Positions 1 to 11,950 of a stretch of 64,000 bases of DNA are shown in pieces (the first letter of the stretch is position 1; every line of letters starts with the position of its first letter). This DNA is from Capra hircus (lineage: Eukaryota > Chordata > Mammalia > Artiodactyla > Bovidae): the NCBI RefSeq assembly GCF_001704415.2, contig NC_030808.1:133625089-133689088 (forward strand), in the 5' to 3' direction. Position numbers and translations under genes: made by a program. The notes under the pieces were generated by a model. That model was given only the letters and a program-made list of their open reading frames with translations. It did not search any database and had not been told where the DNA came from.

Positions 1-229
1 TGTTAAGAACTGACTCATTGGAAAAGATCCTGATGCTGGGAAAGATTGAAGGCAGGAGGAGAAGGGGATGACAGAGGATGCAATGGTTAGATGGCATCAC
101 TGACTCGATGGGCATGAGTTTGAGCAATCTCTGGGAGTTGGTTATGGACAGGGAAGCCTGGCGTGCTGCAGTCCATGGAGTCTCAAAGAGTCGGACACAA
201 GTGAGCAACTGAACTGAACTGAACTGAGG
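1..229 (+). mobile_element. BovB LINE, 3' end, cut by window edge
   Basis: This matches the BovB 3' region in sense orientation: the stretch encoding degenerate versions of the conserved GRRRRG, WLDGITDSM and DREAWRA segments, then the tail ending in ACTGAACTGAACTGA-type repeats near 205-229. The element runs off the left edge. It directly abuts internal BovB sequence at 230, which suggests it inserted into another BovB in the same orientation. It is not a gene. Confidence 0.85.
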
Positions 230-673
230 TTTCAGCAGCACATGAACCAAGAACTTCCAGATGTATAAGCTGGGTTTTGAAGAGGCAGAGGAAACAGAGA
301 TAAATTGCCAAAATTTGTTATATCATGGAGGAAGCAATAGAGATTCAGAAAAAAAATCTACTTCTTCTTCATTGATTATGCTTAAGCGTTTGACTGTGTG
401 GATGACAATAAATTGTGGAAAATTCTTTAAAGATGGGAGTACCAGACCACCTTACCTGTATGCTGAGAAATCTGTATGCAAGCCAAGAAGCAACAGTTAG
501 AACTGGACATGAAACTGGTTCAAAATTGGGAAAGGAGTACATTAAGTCCTTATATTGTCAACTTGCTTATTTAACTTCTATGCAGAGTACATCAAGCAAA
601 ATCCTGGGCTGGATAAATCACAAGCTAGAATCAAGATTGCTGGGAGAAATAACAACCTCAAATAAGCAGATGA
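230..673 (+). mobile_element. BovB LINE, reverse-transcriptase region, left part of a split copy
   Basis: The plus strand reads through degenerate BovB reverse-transcriptase sequence, including recognisable GVPDHLTCMLRNLYA and ATVRTGHE segments (415-520) and the region just before the YADD catalytic box (about 600-673). Frameshifts and stops break it. The element resumes at 1302 after a SINE cluster, so this and 1302-2040 are one inactive copy. Confidence 0.85.
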
Positions 674-984
674 AAGTGAAAGTGAATGTCGCTCAGTCCT
701 GTCTGACTCTTTGCAACCCCATGGACTAAACAGTCAGTGGAATTCTCCAGACCAGAATACTGGAGTGGTTAGCCTTCTCCAGGGGATCTTCCCAACCCAG
801 GGATCAACTCAGGTGTCCCACATTGCAGGTGGATTCTTTAACAGCTGAACCACCAGGGAAGCCCAAGAATACTGGAGTGGGTAGTCTTTCCCTTCAACAG
901 GGGATCTTCCAGACCCAGGAATTGAACCAGGATCTCCTGCATTGCAGGCGGATTCTTTACCAGCTGAGTTACTAGCGAAGCCCC
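674..984 (-). mobile_element. Bov-tA SINE pair (one near-complete, one partial unit)
   Basis: Two antisense Bov-tA units lie head to tail. The first (about 674-864) runs from the GAAAGTGAAAGTG tail through the GACTCTTTGCAACCCCATGGA block to the tRNA-like head (CACCAGGGAAGCC read on plus). The second (865-984) lacks the tail half. GCAGATGA occurs on the left at 666-673 and again at 992-999, consistent with a target-site duplication around the pair. Confidence 0.85.
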
Positions 985-999
985 TAAACATGCAGATGA

Positions 1000-1301
1000 G
1001 TGAGTGTAAGTCACTCAGTCGTGTCCAACTCTCTGTGACCCCATGGACTATACAGCCCATGGAATTCTCCAGGCTGAAATACTGGAGTGGGTAGTCATTC
1101 CCTTCTCCAGGGGATCTTCCTGACCAGGGATGGAACCTAGGTTTCCCAAGTGAAAGTGAAAGTCACTCAGTTGTGTCTGACTCTTTGCAACCCCTTGAAC
1201 TATACAGTGTGTGGAATTCTCCAGGCCAGAACACTGGAGCGGGTAGCCTTTCCCTTCTCCAGGGGATCTTCCCATTTCAGGGATCGAACCCAGGTCTCGC
1301 A
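1000..1301 (-). mobile_element. Second pair of truncated Bov-tA units
   Basis: Two more antisense units, both without the tRNA-like head, lie at about 1000-1149 and 1150-1301. Each starts with the GTCACTCAGTYGTGTC block and stops near the GATCGAACCCAGG segment. BovB resumes immediately after at the ADD..LMAES-coding segment. This looks like a later insertion beside the first pair rather than part of it. Confidence 0.75.
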
Positions 1302-2040
1302 CAGATAATGCCACTCTAATGGCAGAAAGTAAAGAGGAACTAAACAGTCTCTTAATAAGGGTGAAAGAGGAGAGCGAAAAAGCTGTCTTGAAGCTCAACA
1401 TTAAAAAAACTAAGATCATGGGATCCAGTTCCATCACTTCATGGAAAATAGAAGGGAAAAAAGTAAAAGCTGTGACAGGTTTTATTTCCTTGGACTCCAA
1501 AATCACTGTGGACAGTGACTGCAGCCATGAAATTAAAAGACCTAGCTACTTGGAAGAAAAGCTAGGACAAACGTAGACAATGCATTAAAAAGTAGAGACA
1601 TCACTTTGCCAACAAAGATCTGTCTAGTCAAAACTATAGTTTTTCCAATAGTCATGTATGGAGTTAGACCATAAAGCAGGCTAAGCACCGAATAAATGAT
1701 GGTTTTGGATTGTGGTGTTGGAGAAGATTCTCGAGAGTCCCTCAGACTGCAAGGAGTTCAAACTTAAAAGGAAATCAGTCATGAATATTCATTGGAATAT
1801 TCATGCTGAAGCTCCAATACTTTGGCCACCTGATGCAAAAAGCCAACACTCTGGAAAAGATCCTGATGCTGGGAAAGGTTGAGGACAAGAGAAGAGGGTG
1901 GAAGAGGTGAGACAGCATCTCAAACTCAATGGATATGAATTAGAGCAAACTCCAGGAGATAGTAGAGGACAGAGGAACCTGGTTGCTGCAGTCCATGGTG
2001 TCACAAAAGTTGGACATGAACTTAGGGACTGAGCAGCAGC
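1302..2040 (+). mobile_element. BovB LINE, 3' half of the split copy
   Basis: The element continues exactly where it broke near 673. It reads through degenerate LMAESKEELNSLL, KEESEKA and LNIKKTKIM segments (1318-1420), then the later conserved blocks to a diverged 3' end near 2040. Reading frames are interrupted, so no functional protein is possible. Confidence 0.85.
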
Positions 2041-3522
2041 AAAAATATTATGAATATGTAACTATTATTCAATGCAAATTCCAATACTGTGCTTTTTTTC
2101 CACTCAAAAATATATATTCTCCTTCATTATTATTGAAGACTGGTCGGAAGCTAAAAGCCAAGTGCTTTTTCTTTCCTTTACACCCTGTCAGCGTATAACC
2201 ATACCTCATCTCTGATTTGCTTTTAAAGACAGAACCATGTTCTTCCTGAGTAGCTTTTCATTTCTTCTAGCTATCATGACTGAGTCTCCTCACATTTGAA
2301 GATCTTTAAGTTCCTTAATCATGTTACAGTTTGAGTGAAATCCCCCTTTTTCATCAGAACATTTTCCACTGAAGTCCTCTTGCCCCTGTTTTTATGTGGC
2401 TTATGTTCTAGGATTGCTATACAGCAGTTAGGCCATTCGGGGAGTCCACATTGTCCTCTTTTATTTGGGTATCTGGGATACAGTCTTGAGGTTTTGTTTC
2501 AGAAAATATATGTGAATGGAATTTAAACTTAATGAATTTTGGAATGCCTGAAATGTCTTCATTTCAGCCTCACACTTGATTGATTACTTAGACTGGCATG
2601 GACTTCCGGATTTTTGAAAGCATTCCCCTTTTGTGTCTTCTAGAACCTGCTGTTGCATGTAAGTCTGGATCGGTTTGATTTTTCTTACTTTGAAGTCATC
2701 TTTTTTTTCTCTCCAGGAAGTTTTAGGATCGTCTCTTCCTGTTTGGAATTGTCACTTAGCTTTCTCTCAATGGGAGCTTTAAGGCATTAATCTCTGTTGG
2801 GATATGGTCACTTCTTTCTATTGGAAGAATCTCTTCTTTAGTTTCAGGACATTTTCTTCTAATATTTTCTGATAATTGCTGCTATCATTTTCTTCCCTCA
2901 GTTTTCACTTTTAAATCTCTTCTGTATGAATATTAGAACTGCTACATCTGTCTTACAGTGCCTGAACTTTCAATTATATGTTTCACTTTATTCTGTTTTG
3001 AGACATTAACATAACCTTATTTGCCAGAGGATGAACTTTGTCTTCAGCTGTGTATTTATTATCAGAATGCAATTTAATTTTTTATTTTTGCAATCATATT
3101 TGCTCACTAAGAACACTTTTGTTTTCTGATTGTACTTTTTAAATTATCCAATTCTTCTTCTAGAGATTTAATTTCTCTTAAATTGCTATCTGTACTAAAA
3201 TGAATGATTTTTAGGCACACAATATTCTGAACTTTGTTTTCTGAAACTGTTCGCCTGACAGTTTATTTTGGCTATTGTATGTCAGCACCCATAAGCTTGT
3301 TTCTTTTTAATAGCAACCTTATATCTCATTTTATATTTTACATATATGTAACTATTTAGCAAGTATCTTAGTAAAGGATACCTGGTTTTAAAATAAATAA
3401 TTGATATTAAAAACATTATTTTACAACTGTTATCTTAATATGAATATCTTTGTTCATATAGGTTATTATTTCAGTGAAATAAATTCCTAGCTGTAAAAAG
3501 TGCTTGTATATATAGGATGTAT
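2041..3522. other. Gene-free AT-rich stretch
   Basis: No coding exon, RNA gene or young repeat is visible. About 2600-3150 (for example TTTTCTTCTAATATTTTCTG near 2860) resembles an old, widely dispersed mammalian repeat whose family I cannot name. The short open frames lack codon structure and are treated as chance. Confidence 0.5.
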
Positions 3523-3743
3523 GCTTTCTAGGTGGCGCTAGTGGAAAAGAACCTGCCTCCCAATGCAGGAAACATAAGAGAGGTGGGTGGGATCCCTGGA
3601 TCAGAAAGATCCCCTGGAGGAGGGCATGGCAACTCACTCCAGTATTCTTGCCTGGAGAATTCCGTGGACAGAGGAGCCTGACTGGCTATAGTCCATAGGG
3701 TCACACAGAGTCGGACATGACTGAAGCAACTTAGCACGCACAC
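3523..3743 (+). mobile_element. Bov-tA SINE, near full length
   Basis: The sense-orientation unit starts with a diverged tRNA-like head (TAGGTGGCGCTAGTGG), passes through the CCAGTATTCTTGCCTGGAGA block and ends in the diverged GACTGAAGCAACTTAGCACG tail. The flanks are AT-rich and unrelated to it. Confidence 0.85.
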
Positions 3744-4206
3744 AGACCACATATTTATTAAGTTATTGCTATTTTAAAAATTTTATAGTAATTCTTCTGT
3801 ATTACAGAAATTAGCATTTTGCTCTCTGAGAGTTAAAAGCATTTATTTAGAAACTTTTTATGGAGTTTGTTCATCTTAAACCTCTAATAAACTCCTCAAA
3901 TTTTGAATATTTCAGGTTTTTGTTTTTTTTTTTCAACTGTGAAGGTCAGTGGGAGAAGTTGCCATCAAGGTAATGTTAAAGTTAAAAACAAACAAACAAA
4001 ATAAAAGTCACCTGAATTTTTTAAATATTGTGAAAATAACATAGAACTTCTATACCCTAGCTTCTCCTATTATTAACATCTTAGATGAGTATGGTTCAAC
4101 TGTAGCAATTAAAAAATCAATATTAATACATTATTTTTAATTAAAGTCCATATTTTATTGTTCAGATTTTCCTTAGTTTTCAACTAATGTTAGATTTAGT
4201 CATCAT
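3744..4206. other. AT-rich spacer, nothing recognised
   Basis: There are homopolymer T and A runs and short AT-rich words only. I see no coding, RNA or transposon signature. Confidence 0.5.
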
Positions 4207-4215
4207 GTCTCCTTG

Positions 4216-4425
4216 AAAGTGAAAGTGAAAGTTGCTCAGTCGTGTCTGACTCTTTGCGACCCCATGGACTATACAGTCCTTGAATTCTCCAGGCCAGAAT
4301 ACTGGAGTGGGTAGCTTTTCCCTTCTCCAGGGTATCTTCCCAACCCAGGGATTGAACACGGGTCTCCCTCATTGCAGGCGGATTCTTTACCAGCTGAGCC
4401 ACAAGGGAAGCCCTTAGACTTAGAA
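4216..4425 (-). mobile_element. Bov-tA SINE with 9-bp target duplication
   Basis: The antisense unit runs from GAAAGTGAAAGTGAAAG through the ACTCTTTGCGACCCCATGG block to the tRNA-like head (GAGCCACAAGGGAAGCCC). GTCTCCTTG occurs perfectly at 4207-4215 and 4426-4434, so this is an independent retroposition. Confidence 0.9.
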
Positions 4426-4434
4426 GTCTCCTTG

Positions 4435-6868
4435 GACGCCTCTTAGTGTCTCAGATTTTCCTTGTTTCTGATGACCTTGACAATTTTGAGGAGTTCTGGT
4501 CAGGCATTTTGTATAATGGCCTTCAGTGTTTTCTCATGATTAGACTTGGAAGAGGAGCACAAAATTACAATTCCCATCACATCATGCAAGCTAAACGTAC
4601 AATAAACATGATGATGCTTTTGATGTGAACCTTGATTACCTGGCTGAGGCAGTCCAGTTTCTCCACGATAAATTTACTCTGCTTTCCCCCCTTTCTAAAC
4701 TTAATTCTTTGGCAGGAAGATGCTATGTACAGCTCACACCTAAGGAGTGGGTACTTGTGCTCCACTTTCATGAAAGGAAACATCTCCCTGAATTATTGAG
4801 AATTCTGCATGACAAGATTTGTCTATTCTCCCACAATTTATAATTTGTGTGGCTGTGTACACAGATTCACAGTGGGAATTATAATAATTTTGTAAGCCAA
4901 TAGCATACAGAATAATGTTTCTTAATATACCAGTAAATAACACACTCCAAACAAGTGATAGCTTAATTATGATACTGTTCCAAGCAAGGAAAATGAAGGG
5001 AATAAAGTTCAAATTAAGTAGAAGTTTACATTGTTAGAGTTTCTTTGGAGAGAAGACTTTGGGGAAGTTCAGCTGCCAGCACAAAAATAAAAGTCTCTTG
5101 TTGCTAGAGCATGTCACTAGGGAACAATGGTGTTGGCTGGCTGGCTGATTTTGGTGGGCTGGCTCAAGGTCTGCCACCATTGCCAGTAAACGAGTCACCT
5201 TTTTTTAGGGCAGAAGCCAATGTTCCTTCTGTTCTTGAGATTGCTGCATGGTTTAACACCACTGTCGACTGAAAAAGAGTCATTTGGCCGTGGCAGGAGC
5301 AAGCATCTCAAGATCTTCAAATAGCAGATCAGCAAAGGGCAGATTTCCCCTGAAAGAAACCCTAGGATATTCCTCACAAACTCTCAATATCTATCATCTA
5401 AGTGTCCCCTCTCTGTAGCTACTTCTCTGTTTTTACTGATAATCCTGCAATGGGGTCTGTCAACAGGCCAGCTATTAAGTGCTTATCAGCAGCAACAGAT
5501 GATATAATGATCTGAGGCCACTTATTTCATTTTCATATCAAAACAACTTTATTTCTGAAAATAACATTTTTAGTCTTTGTCATGAACAAGTAGATTAAAA
5601 TTACTTTCACTTAAATCATGAACAAGTGGGTTTGAAATCAAGTCAAGCCAGTATACAACATACATAACATCATACACAATAATTTCACCAACCAAAGAAA
5701 AAGTTTTGTTTTTTTTTAAGGTGGCTGCCAGCACTTCTGTCCTTGGTGAGACTTCCACCATATCCCTCCCCTTTGGGTAAATACCCTAAAATTAGTCAAC
5801 GAATCTCCTTCTTATATGACTCAGGTGCTTTTCAACACTCTGCTTCTGTGCTGGGACTTGGAGACAGTATCTGTGTGAACACTTCAGGGGTGGAGTATTG
5901 GTTTTCTAACAGCCCTTATGTTCTTCCAGATGTAAACCCCATTGGTTTTCAAAGCCAGCTGTCATGGGAACACTCTTCCTGGTGCAGGTCCCCAAGCTGG
6001 AGACTCTTACATGAAGTTTGGACTCTGACTCCTCAGGGGGACCTTCTGTGATGGTATAATCCTCCTGCCTGTGGGTCTCCACATCAAGTGTGAGTATTCT
6101 GATAAGACTGCATCTCTGCCCCACTTACCTGTCTTAAAGTGGCCTTTTCCTTGTATCCTTAGTTAAAGACAATCTCTCCTGCTTATCTTCAGGTCATTCT
6201 CAAATATTTATTCTACATGGAGCTATAGTTTTGGTGTATCTGTGGGAGGAGGTGAGCTCAAGGTCATCTTGTTCCAGATTCCTCATATACAAAATTTTTA
6301 TGTGAACATTGTGTCTATATCTCATTTTCCTTTTCTGTTCCAGTCATAGCAACAGCACACTGTACATTTATAAAATATTTTAAATTACATTTTAGAAAAT
6401 ATTTTAATATTTGTAAGACTGATTTTTCCTCATTATTTGTATTTTTCAGAATTTTCTTAATGATACATACATGGTTATTTTTCCAGTAACATAAGATTCA
6501 ATTCATTCTACTTCAAAAATAATCTATTGCTTTTATAGATATAAAATTAGGACCAAGTGAATTCTTTATAATATTGATTTTTCTGTCCAATAATATAATA
6601 GACTTTCCATCATTAAAAACTTATTTTGGGTCTCTCAATAGTATTTTAAAAGTTACCCTCATAATAATGTTATACAGTAATCACATTAAATGCAAACAAT
6701 GTTTCCACTCTAATTGTATAGTGGAGTTATAGACTGGATAAGAAATAAGTCTGATGTACTTGCTTCCTAGAAGAAATGCACTTTATATATAAGACATAAG
6801 TCAATTAAAAATGAAGGGATAGAAAATGATGCAGCATGCTAACATTAATCAGAGTAAGAATGTTGTGG
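4435..6868. other. Gene-free stretch, mostly unassigned
   Basis: No gene, RNA gene or young repeat is recognisable. About 5730-6330 could be the 5' part of an old L1 or similar fossil, antisense, but I could not match it firmly. The longest open frames (102 codons at 5743 on plus, 72 codons at 6124 on minus) overlap each other and show no motif. Confidence 0.45.
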
Positions 6869-7104
6869 TTGCTGTTGTTCAGTCACTAAGTTGTGTCCAC
6901 CTCTTTGCGGCCCCATGGGCTGCAGCACTCCAGACTTTCCTGTCCTTCACTATCTCCTGGAGTTTGCTCAAATTCATGCCCATTGAGTCAGTGATGTTAT
7001 CTAACTATCTCATCCTCTGCCTCCCTCTTCTCCTTTTGCCTTCAATCTTTTCCAGCACCAGAGTCTTTTCCAATGAGCTAGCTCTTCACATCAGGTGGCC
7101 AAAG
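6869..7104 (-). mobile_element. BovB LINE 3' fragment
   Basis: This is antisense BovB tail sequence. It begins at the TTGTTCAGTCACTAAGTTGT end block, passes the CTCTTTGCGGCCCCATGG and GTCTTTTCCAATGAG segments and breaks off at the CAGGTGGCCAAAG point. It is heavily 5'-truncated and about 240 bp long. Confidence 0.85.
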
Positions 7105-7139
7105 AATACTATCAGGGATAAAGAAGGGCATTTCATGAT

Positions 7140-8765
7140 ACTATAAGATATCAATCCATCAAGAAAACATACTAGTCCTAAATGTTTATGATCTAAATAA
7201 CAGAGACTCAAAGTACACAAAAACTAACAGACTACAAAAAGAAATAGATAAATCAGTCATTGCTGGAAATTTCAACCCTCCTCTCTTAATAACTGACAGG
7301 ACAAGAAGACAGAAAACTAGATCTGAAAGACTTGAAACACTCAGTTAACCTAACCTACTTGACATCCACAGTGTGCTCACCCAAAACAGTGTAAAACAGC
7401 TTTTTTCAAATATACATGAATTATTTACCAGGATAAACTATACTATGGATCATAAAATAACACAAAAATAAAATAAAAATGGATTAAAGATCTAAACTTA
7501 AGACCAGAAACTATAAAACTCTTAGAAGAAAACATAGGCAGAACACTCTTTGACATAAATCACAGCAAGATCTTCTATGACCCCCCCACCCAGGGTAATG
7601 GAAATAAAAGCAAAGATAAACAAATGGGACCTAATTAAACTTAAAAGCTTTTGCACAATGAAAGAAACTATAAGCAAGGTGAAAAGGCAGCCTTCAGAAT
7701 GGGAGAAAATAATGGCAAATAAAACAACCAAAAAAGAATTAATCTCCAAAATATAGAAGCAGCTCATGCAGCTCAATACCAGAAAATTAAACGATCCAAT
7801 CAAAAAGTGGGCCAAAGAACTAAACAGACATTTCTCCAAAGAAGACATACAGATTGCTAACAAACATGTGAAAAGATGCTCAACATCATTCATTATCAGA
7901 GAAATGCAAATCAAAACCACAATGAGGTACCATCTCATGCCAGTCAGAATGATCACCATCAAAAAGTCTACAAACAATAAATGCTGGAGAGGGTGTGGAG
8001 GAAAGGGAAACATCTTACACTGTTGGTGGGAATGCAAACTAGTATGGCTACTATGGAGAACAGTGTGGAGATTTCTTTAAAAACTGGAGACAGAACTGCC
8101 ATATGACCCAGCAGTCCCACTTCTGGGCATACACACCGAGGAAACCAGAACTGAAAGATATACATGTACCCCAATGTTCATTACAGCACTGTTTACAATA
8201 GCTAGGACACGGAAGCAACCTGGCTGTCCACTGGCAGACAAATGGATAAGGAAGTTGTGGTACATATACACAATGGAATAGTATTCGGCTATAAAAAAGA
8301 ACACATGTGGATCAGTTCTAACAAGGTGGATGAAACTGGAGCCTATTATACAGAGTGAAGTAAGTCAGAAAGAGAAAAACCAATACAGTATATTAATGAA
8401 TATATATGGAATTTATAAAGACAGTAATGATGACCCTATATGTGAGACAGCAAAAGAGACACAGATGTAAAGAACACTTTTGGACTCTGTGGGAGAAGGC
8501 GAGAGTGGGATGATTTGAGAGAATAGCACTGAAACATGTATACTACCATAGGTAAAACAGATGACCAGTACAAGTGTGATGCATGAAGCAGGGCACTCAA
8601 AGCCGGTGCTCTGGGACAACCCAGAGGGATGGGTGGGGGAGGAGCTGGGAGGGGGTTCTGGGTAGGAGGTCACATGTGCACCTGTGCTGATTTATATCGA
8701 TGTATGGAAAAAATCACTACAATATTGTAAACTAATTAGCCTCCAGTTAAAATAAATTTTTAAAA
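7140..8765 (+). mobile_element. L1 LINE with internal deletion
   Basis: About 7150-7425 looks like a diverged L1 ORF2 endonuclease end (an NFN.PLL.TDR-like segment). From about 7440 the sequence jumps to the ORF2 C-terminus. An open stretch at 7766-8080 carries the hallmark KWAKELNRHFSKEDIQIANK and NKCWRGCGGKGN blocks. The 3' UTR follows, ending near 8765 with AATTAGCCTCCAGTTAAAAT and an A-rich tail. The missing middle makes it a dead, internally deleted copy, or two abutting fragments. Confidence 0.8.
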
Positions 8766-9950
8766 GTTGATTTATTTAAAAGAATTGAAATGATTAAAAG
8801 TTTAAACTTTGACCAGAGCTAAAATTACACTGGAAATCAGTAAAAGAACAATATCTAGAAAATTCCCAAATATTTGAAAGTAAATAACATGTTTTCAAGG
8901 AACTCATGGGTCAAAGAAAAAAATCAAGAGAAATTATAAAATACTTGGAGCTAAAAAAAAGGAAGAAAAAGAAACACCCCAAGTCAGTGCCCATCTCTAG
9001 AAGTTAGAAAAAAAGAGCAAATTAAGTTCAAATAAGTAAAAGAAAGAAAACACTAAAAATCAAAGTGGATCACAATGAAATAGGAAATAGGAAAACAGAG
9101 AAAATCAATAAAAACAAACTTTTAAAAAAATCAGAAATATTGATAGACTTTAAGTCAGACGGGTTATGAAAAAGGGGGAGAAGACACTAGTTGTCAGTGC
9201 CAGCCATGAAATATACAGCAAGACAGTTGAATGGATAAAGAAGATATGGTACATACACAAATAGAATACCATTCAACCACAAAAAAGAATAAAATAAAAC
9301 AATACCATTTGCAGCAACATGGATACAATTAGAGATCATCATACTAAATGAAGTAAATCAGGAAGAGAAAGACAAATATCATATCATTTGTGTGTGAAAT
9401 TTAAGATATGACATAAATGAAACTATCTATGAAATAGAAACAAGATCGGGGGCATGGAGAATACACTGGTGGTTGCCATGGGGGAGGGGATAAGAGAGTT
9501 GAACTGGGAGTTTGAGATTAACAGATGCAAACTGGTATATATAGAACAGATAAACAGCAAGGTCCTACTCTTTAACACTGGGAACTATATGCAATATCTT
9601 GTGATAAACCATAATGGAAAAGAATATGAAAAACAATGTGTGTGTGTGTTTGTGTATAACAGAGTCATTTGGCTGTACAGCAGTAATTAACACAACATTG
9701 TAATTCAACTATACTTCAATAGTGGAGAAGGAAATGGCAACCAACTTGCCTGGAGAATCCCATGGACAGAGGAGCCTGGCAGGCTATACTCCATGAGGTC
9801 ACAAGAGTTGCACACGACTTAGTGACTACACCACTGCCACCACCATACTTCAATAAAAATAAATTAAAAAAGAAATATGCAACAAAATGGATTTTATAAC
9901 TATAAAAATTTAAAAACACTATGGAGAATTTTTAGCAAAAAATTTTAAAA
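8766..9950 (+). mobile_element. L1 LINE fragment, ORF2 piece and 3' UTR
   Basis: An A-rich ORF2 remnant (about 8780-9170) is followed by a typical L1 3' UTR (TACATACACAAATAGAATAC, then GTACAGCAGTAATTAACACA) ending around 9860. It is a different L1 copy from the one ending at 8765. A SINE fragment interrupts the 3' end at 9722-9844. Confidence 0.75.
9722..9844 (+). mobile_element. Short Bov-tA/Bov-A SINE with 11-bp target duplication
   Basis: The sense-orientation tail half of a Bov-A unit (GGAGAAGGAAATGGCAACC to GACTTAGTGACTACACCACT) sits in the L1 3' end. ATACTTCAATA flanks it perfectly at 9711-9721 and 9845-9855, which fixes the insertion boundaries. Confidence 0.9.
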
Positions 9951-10359
9951 TCTTAGATGAAATGGTGCATTGTCTTTAAATATACAAACTGTTAAAGCTT
10001 TTTCAAATGGCAGATAACCTGAATACCCCTATATTACTAAAGAAATTAAATATGTAGCTAAATCCTTTCTCACAAAGAACCTCAGGCCTAGTTCATACCA
10101 ATGGGGAGTTCCACCAAACATATCAATACAAGGAAGAAAAATGCCAACTTTGCACAAACTCTTTTTGAAAATGTAAGAGAAAGGAAAGCTTCCTACTGAG
10201 TTCTATGTGGCCAGCATTATACTGGTAAAGCCAGACAAAGACAAGAATAGTAAAGAACAAATATCCCTCATGAATATCGATGTAAAAATCATAATCCAAA
10301 GCAACCAGAATATATAAAGAGGATAATACATCATGACCAAACTGCGTTTATGTCAGGAA

Positions 10360-10972
10360 TTATTTTTTTGGGCTCCAAAATCACTGCAGATGGTGACTGC
10401 AGCCATGAAATTAAAAGATGCTTACTCCTTGGAAGAAAAGTTATGACCAACCTAGATAGTATATTCAAAAGCAGAGACATTACTTTGCCGACTAAGGTCT
10501 GTCTAATCAAGGCTATGGTTTTTCCAGTAGTCATATATGGATGTGAGAGTTGGACTGTGAAGAAGGCTGAGCACTGAAGAATTGATGCTTTTGAACTGTG
10601 GTGTTGGAGAAGACTCTTGAGAGTCCCTTGGACTGCAAGGAGATCCAACCAGTCCATTCTGAAGGAGATCAACCCTGGGATTTTTTCGGAAGGAATGATG
10701 CTAAAGCTGAAGCTCCAATACTTTGGCCACCTCATGAGAACAGTTGACTCATTGGAAAAGACTTTGATGCTGAGAGGTATTGGGGGCAGGAGGAGAAGGG
10801 GATGACCGAGGATGAGATGGCTGGATGGCATCACTGACTTGATGGAGAGAATCTGAGTGAACTCCAGGAGTTGGTAATGGACAGGGAGGCCTGATGCACT
10901 GTGATTCACGGGGTCGCAAAGAGTCGGACATGACTGAGTGACTGAACTGAACTGAACTGAACTGAACTGAGG
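10360..10972 (+). mobile_element. BovB LINE 3' fragment, left arm of an inverted pair
   Basis: The sense BovB begins at the LGSKITADGDCSHEIKR-coding segment. It carries recognisable RKVMTNLDSIFKSRDITLP and VIYGCESWTVKKAEH blocks in an open run of 75 codons (10350-10577) and ends in six ACTGA-type units at about 10940-10972. It is 5'-truncated, with stops further on. Confidence 0.9.
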
Positions 10973-11412
10973 TTAGATTAACACTAGCATATTAATAGAT
11001 TCAGTTAGCCATATTATAATCCAAAAAAATGATTATCTCAATAGATGCAAAAAAAAAGCATTTGTCAAAATGAAGTATCTTTTCCTGACAAAAATGTTCA
11101 TCAAAGTAGGAAAAGTGAACTCCCTCAATCTAAAAAGGGGCATCTAGAAAGATCCTACATTTAATACCACATTTAGTGTGAAAGACTTAACACTTTTCCC
11201 CTAAGAAACAAGGCAGGGATGTCTGGTCTGATTTCATCACTTCTGACCAACATTTTACTGGAATTTCTAGTCAGGCTGACAAGAAAGAAAGAAAAGAAGA
11301 AAGGAATGAAGAAAAGAAATCTAGATTGGAAAGGAAGGGATAAACTGTCTTTATTGCAGGTAACATGAGTGTCTATGCAGGAAATTCTAAAAAATGTACA
11401 GTGATGCTCCCA

Positions 11413-11950
11413 GAATTCAATTCAGTTCAGTTCAGTCGCTCTGTCGTGTCCGACTCTTTGCAACCCCATGAATCGCAGCACACCAGGCCTCCCTGTTCAT
11501 CACCAACTCTTCGGAGTTCACGCAGACTCACGTCCATCGAGTCAGTGATGCCATCCAGCCATCTCAACCCCAGGCATGCCCTTCTCCTCCTGCCCCCAAT
11601 CCCTCCCAGCATCAAAGTCTTTTCCAATGAGTCAACTCTTTGCATGAGGTGGCCAAAGTACTGGAGCTTCAGCTTTAGCATCATTCCTTCCAAAAATATC
11701 CCAGGGCTGATCTCCTTCAGAATGGACTGGTTGAATCTCCTTGCAGTCCAAGGGACTCTCAAGAGTCTTCTCCAACACCACAGTTCAAAAGCATCAATTC
11801 TTCGGCACTCAGCCTTCTTCACAGTCCAACTCTCACATCCATACATGACCACAGGAAAAACCATAGATTTGACTAGACCGACCTTAGTCGGCAAAGTAAT
11901 GTCTCTGCTTTTGAATATACTATCTAGGTTGGTCATAACTTTTCTTCCAA
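11413..11950 (-). mobile_element. BovB LINE 3' fragment, right arm of an inverted pair
   Basis: The antisense BovB has its TTCAGTTCAGTTCAGTCGC end at 11419-11437. On minus it keeps an open frame of 181 codons (11427-11972) covering the same C-terminal part as the copy at 10360-10972. The retained frame suggests a relatively young insertion, but without a reverse-transcriptase core it cannot encode a working enzyme. Confidence 0.9.

Noticed and set aside
7766..8080. 104-codon plus-strand open frame resembling a protein
   Set aside because: It is the L1 ORF2 C-terminus (CWRGCG region) in a dead element.
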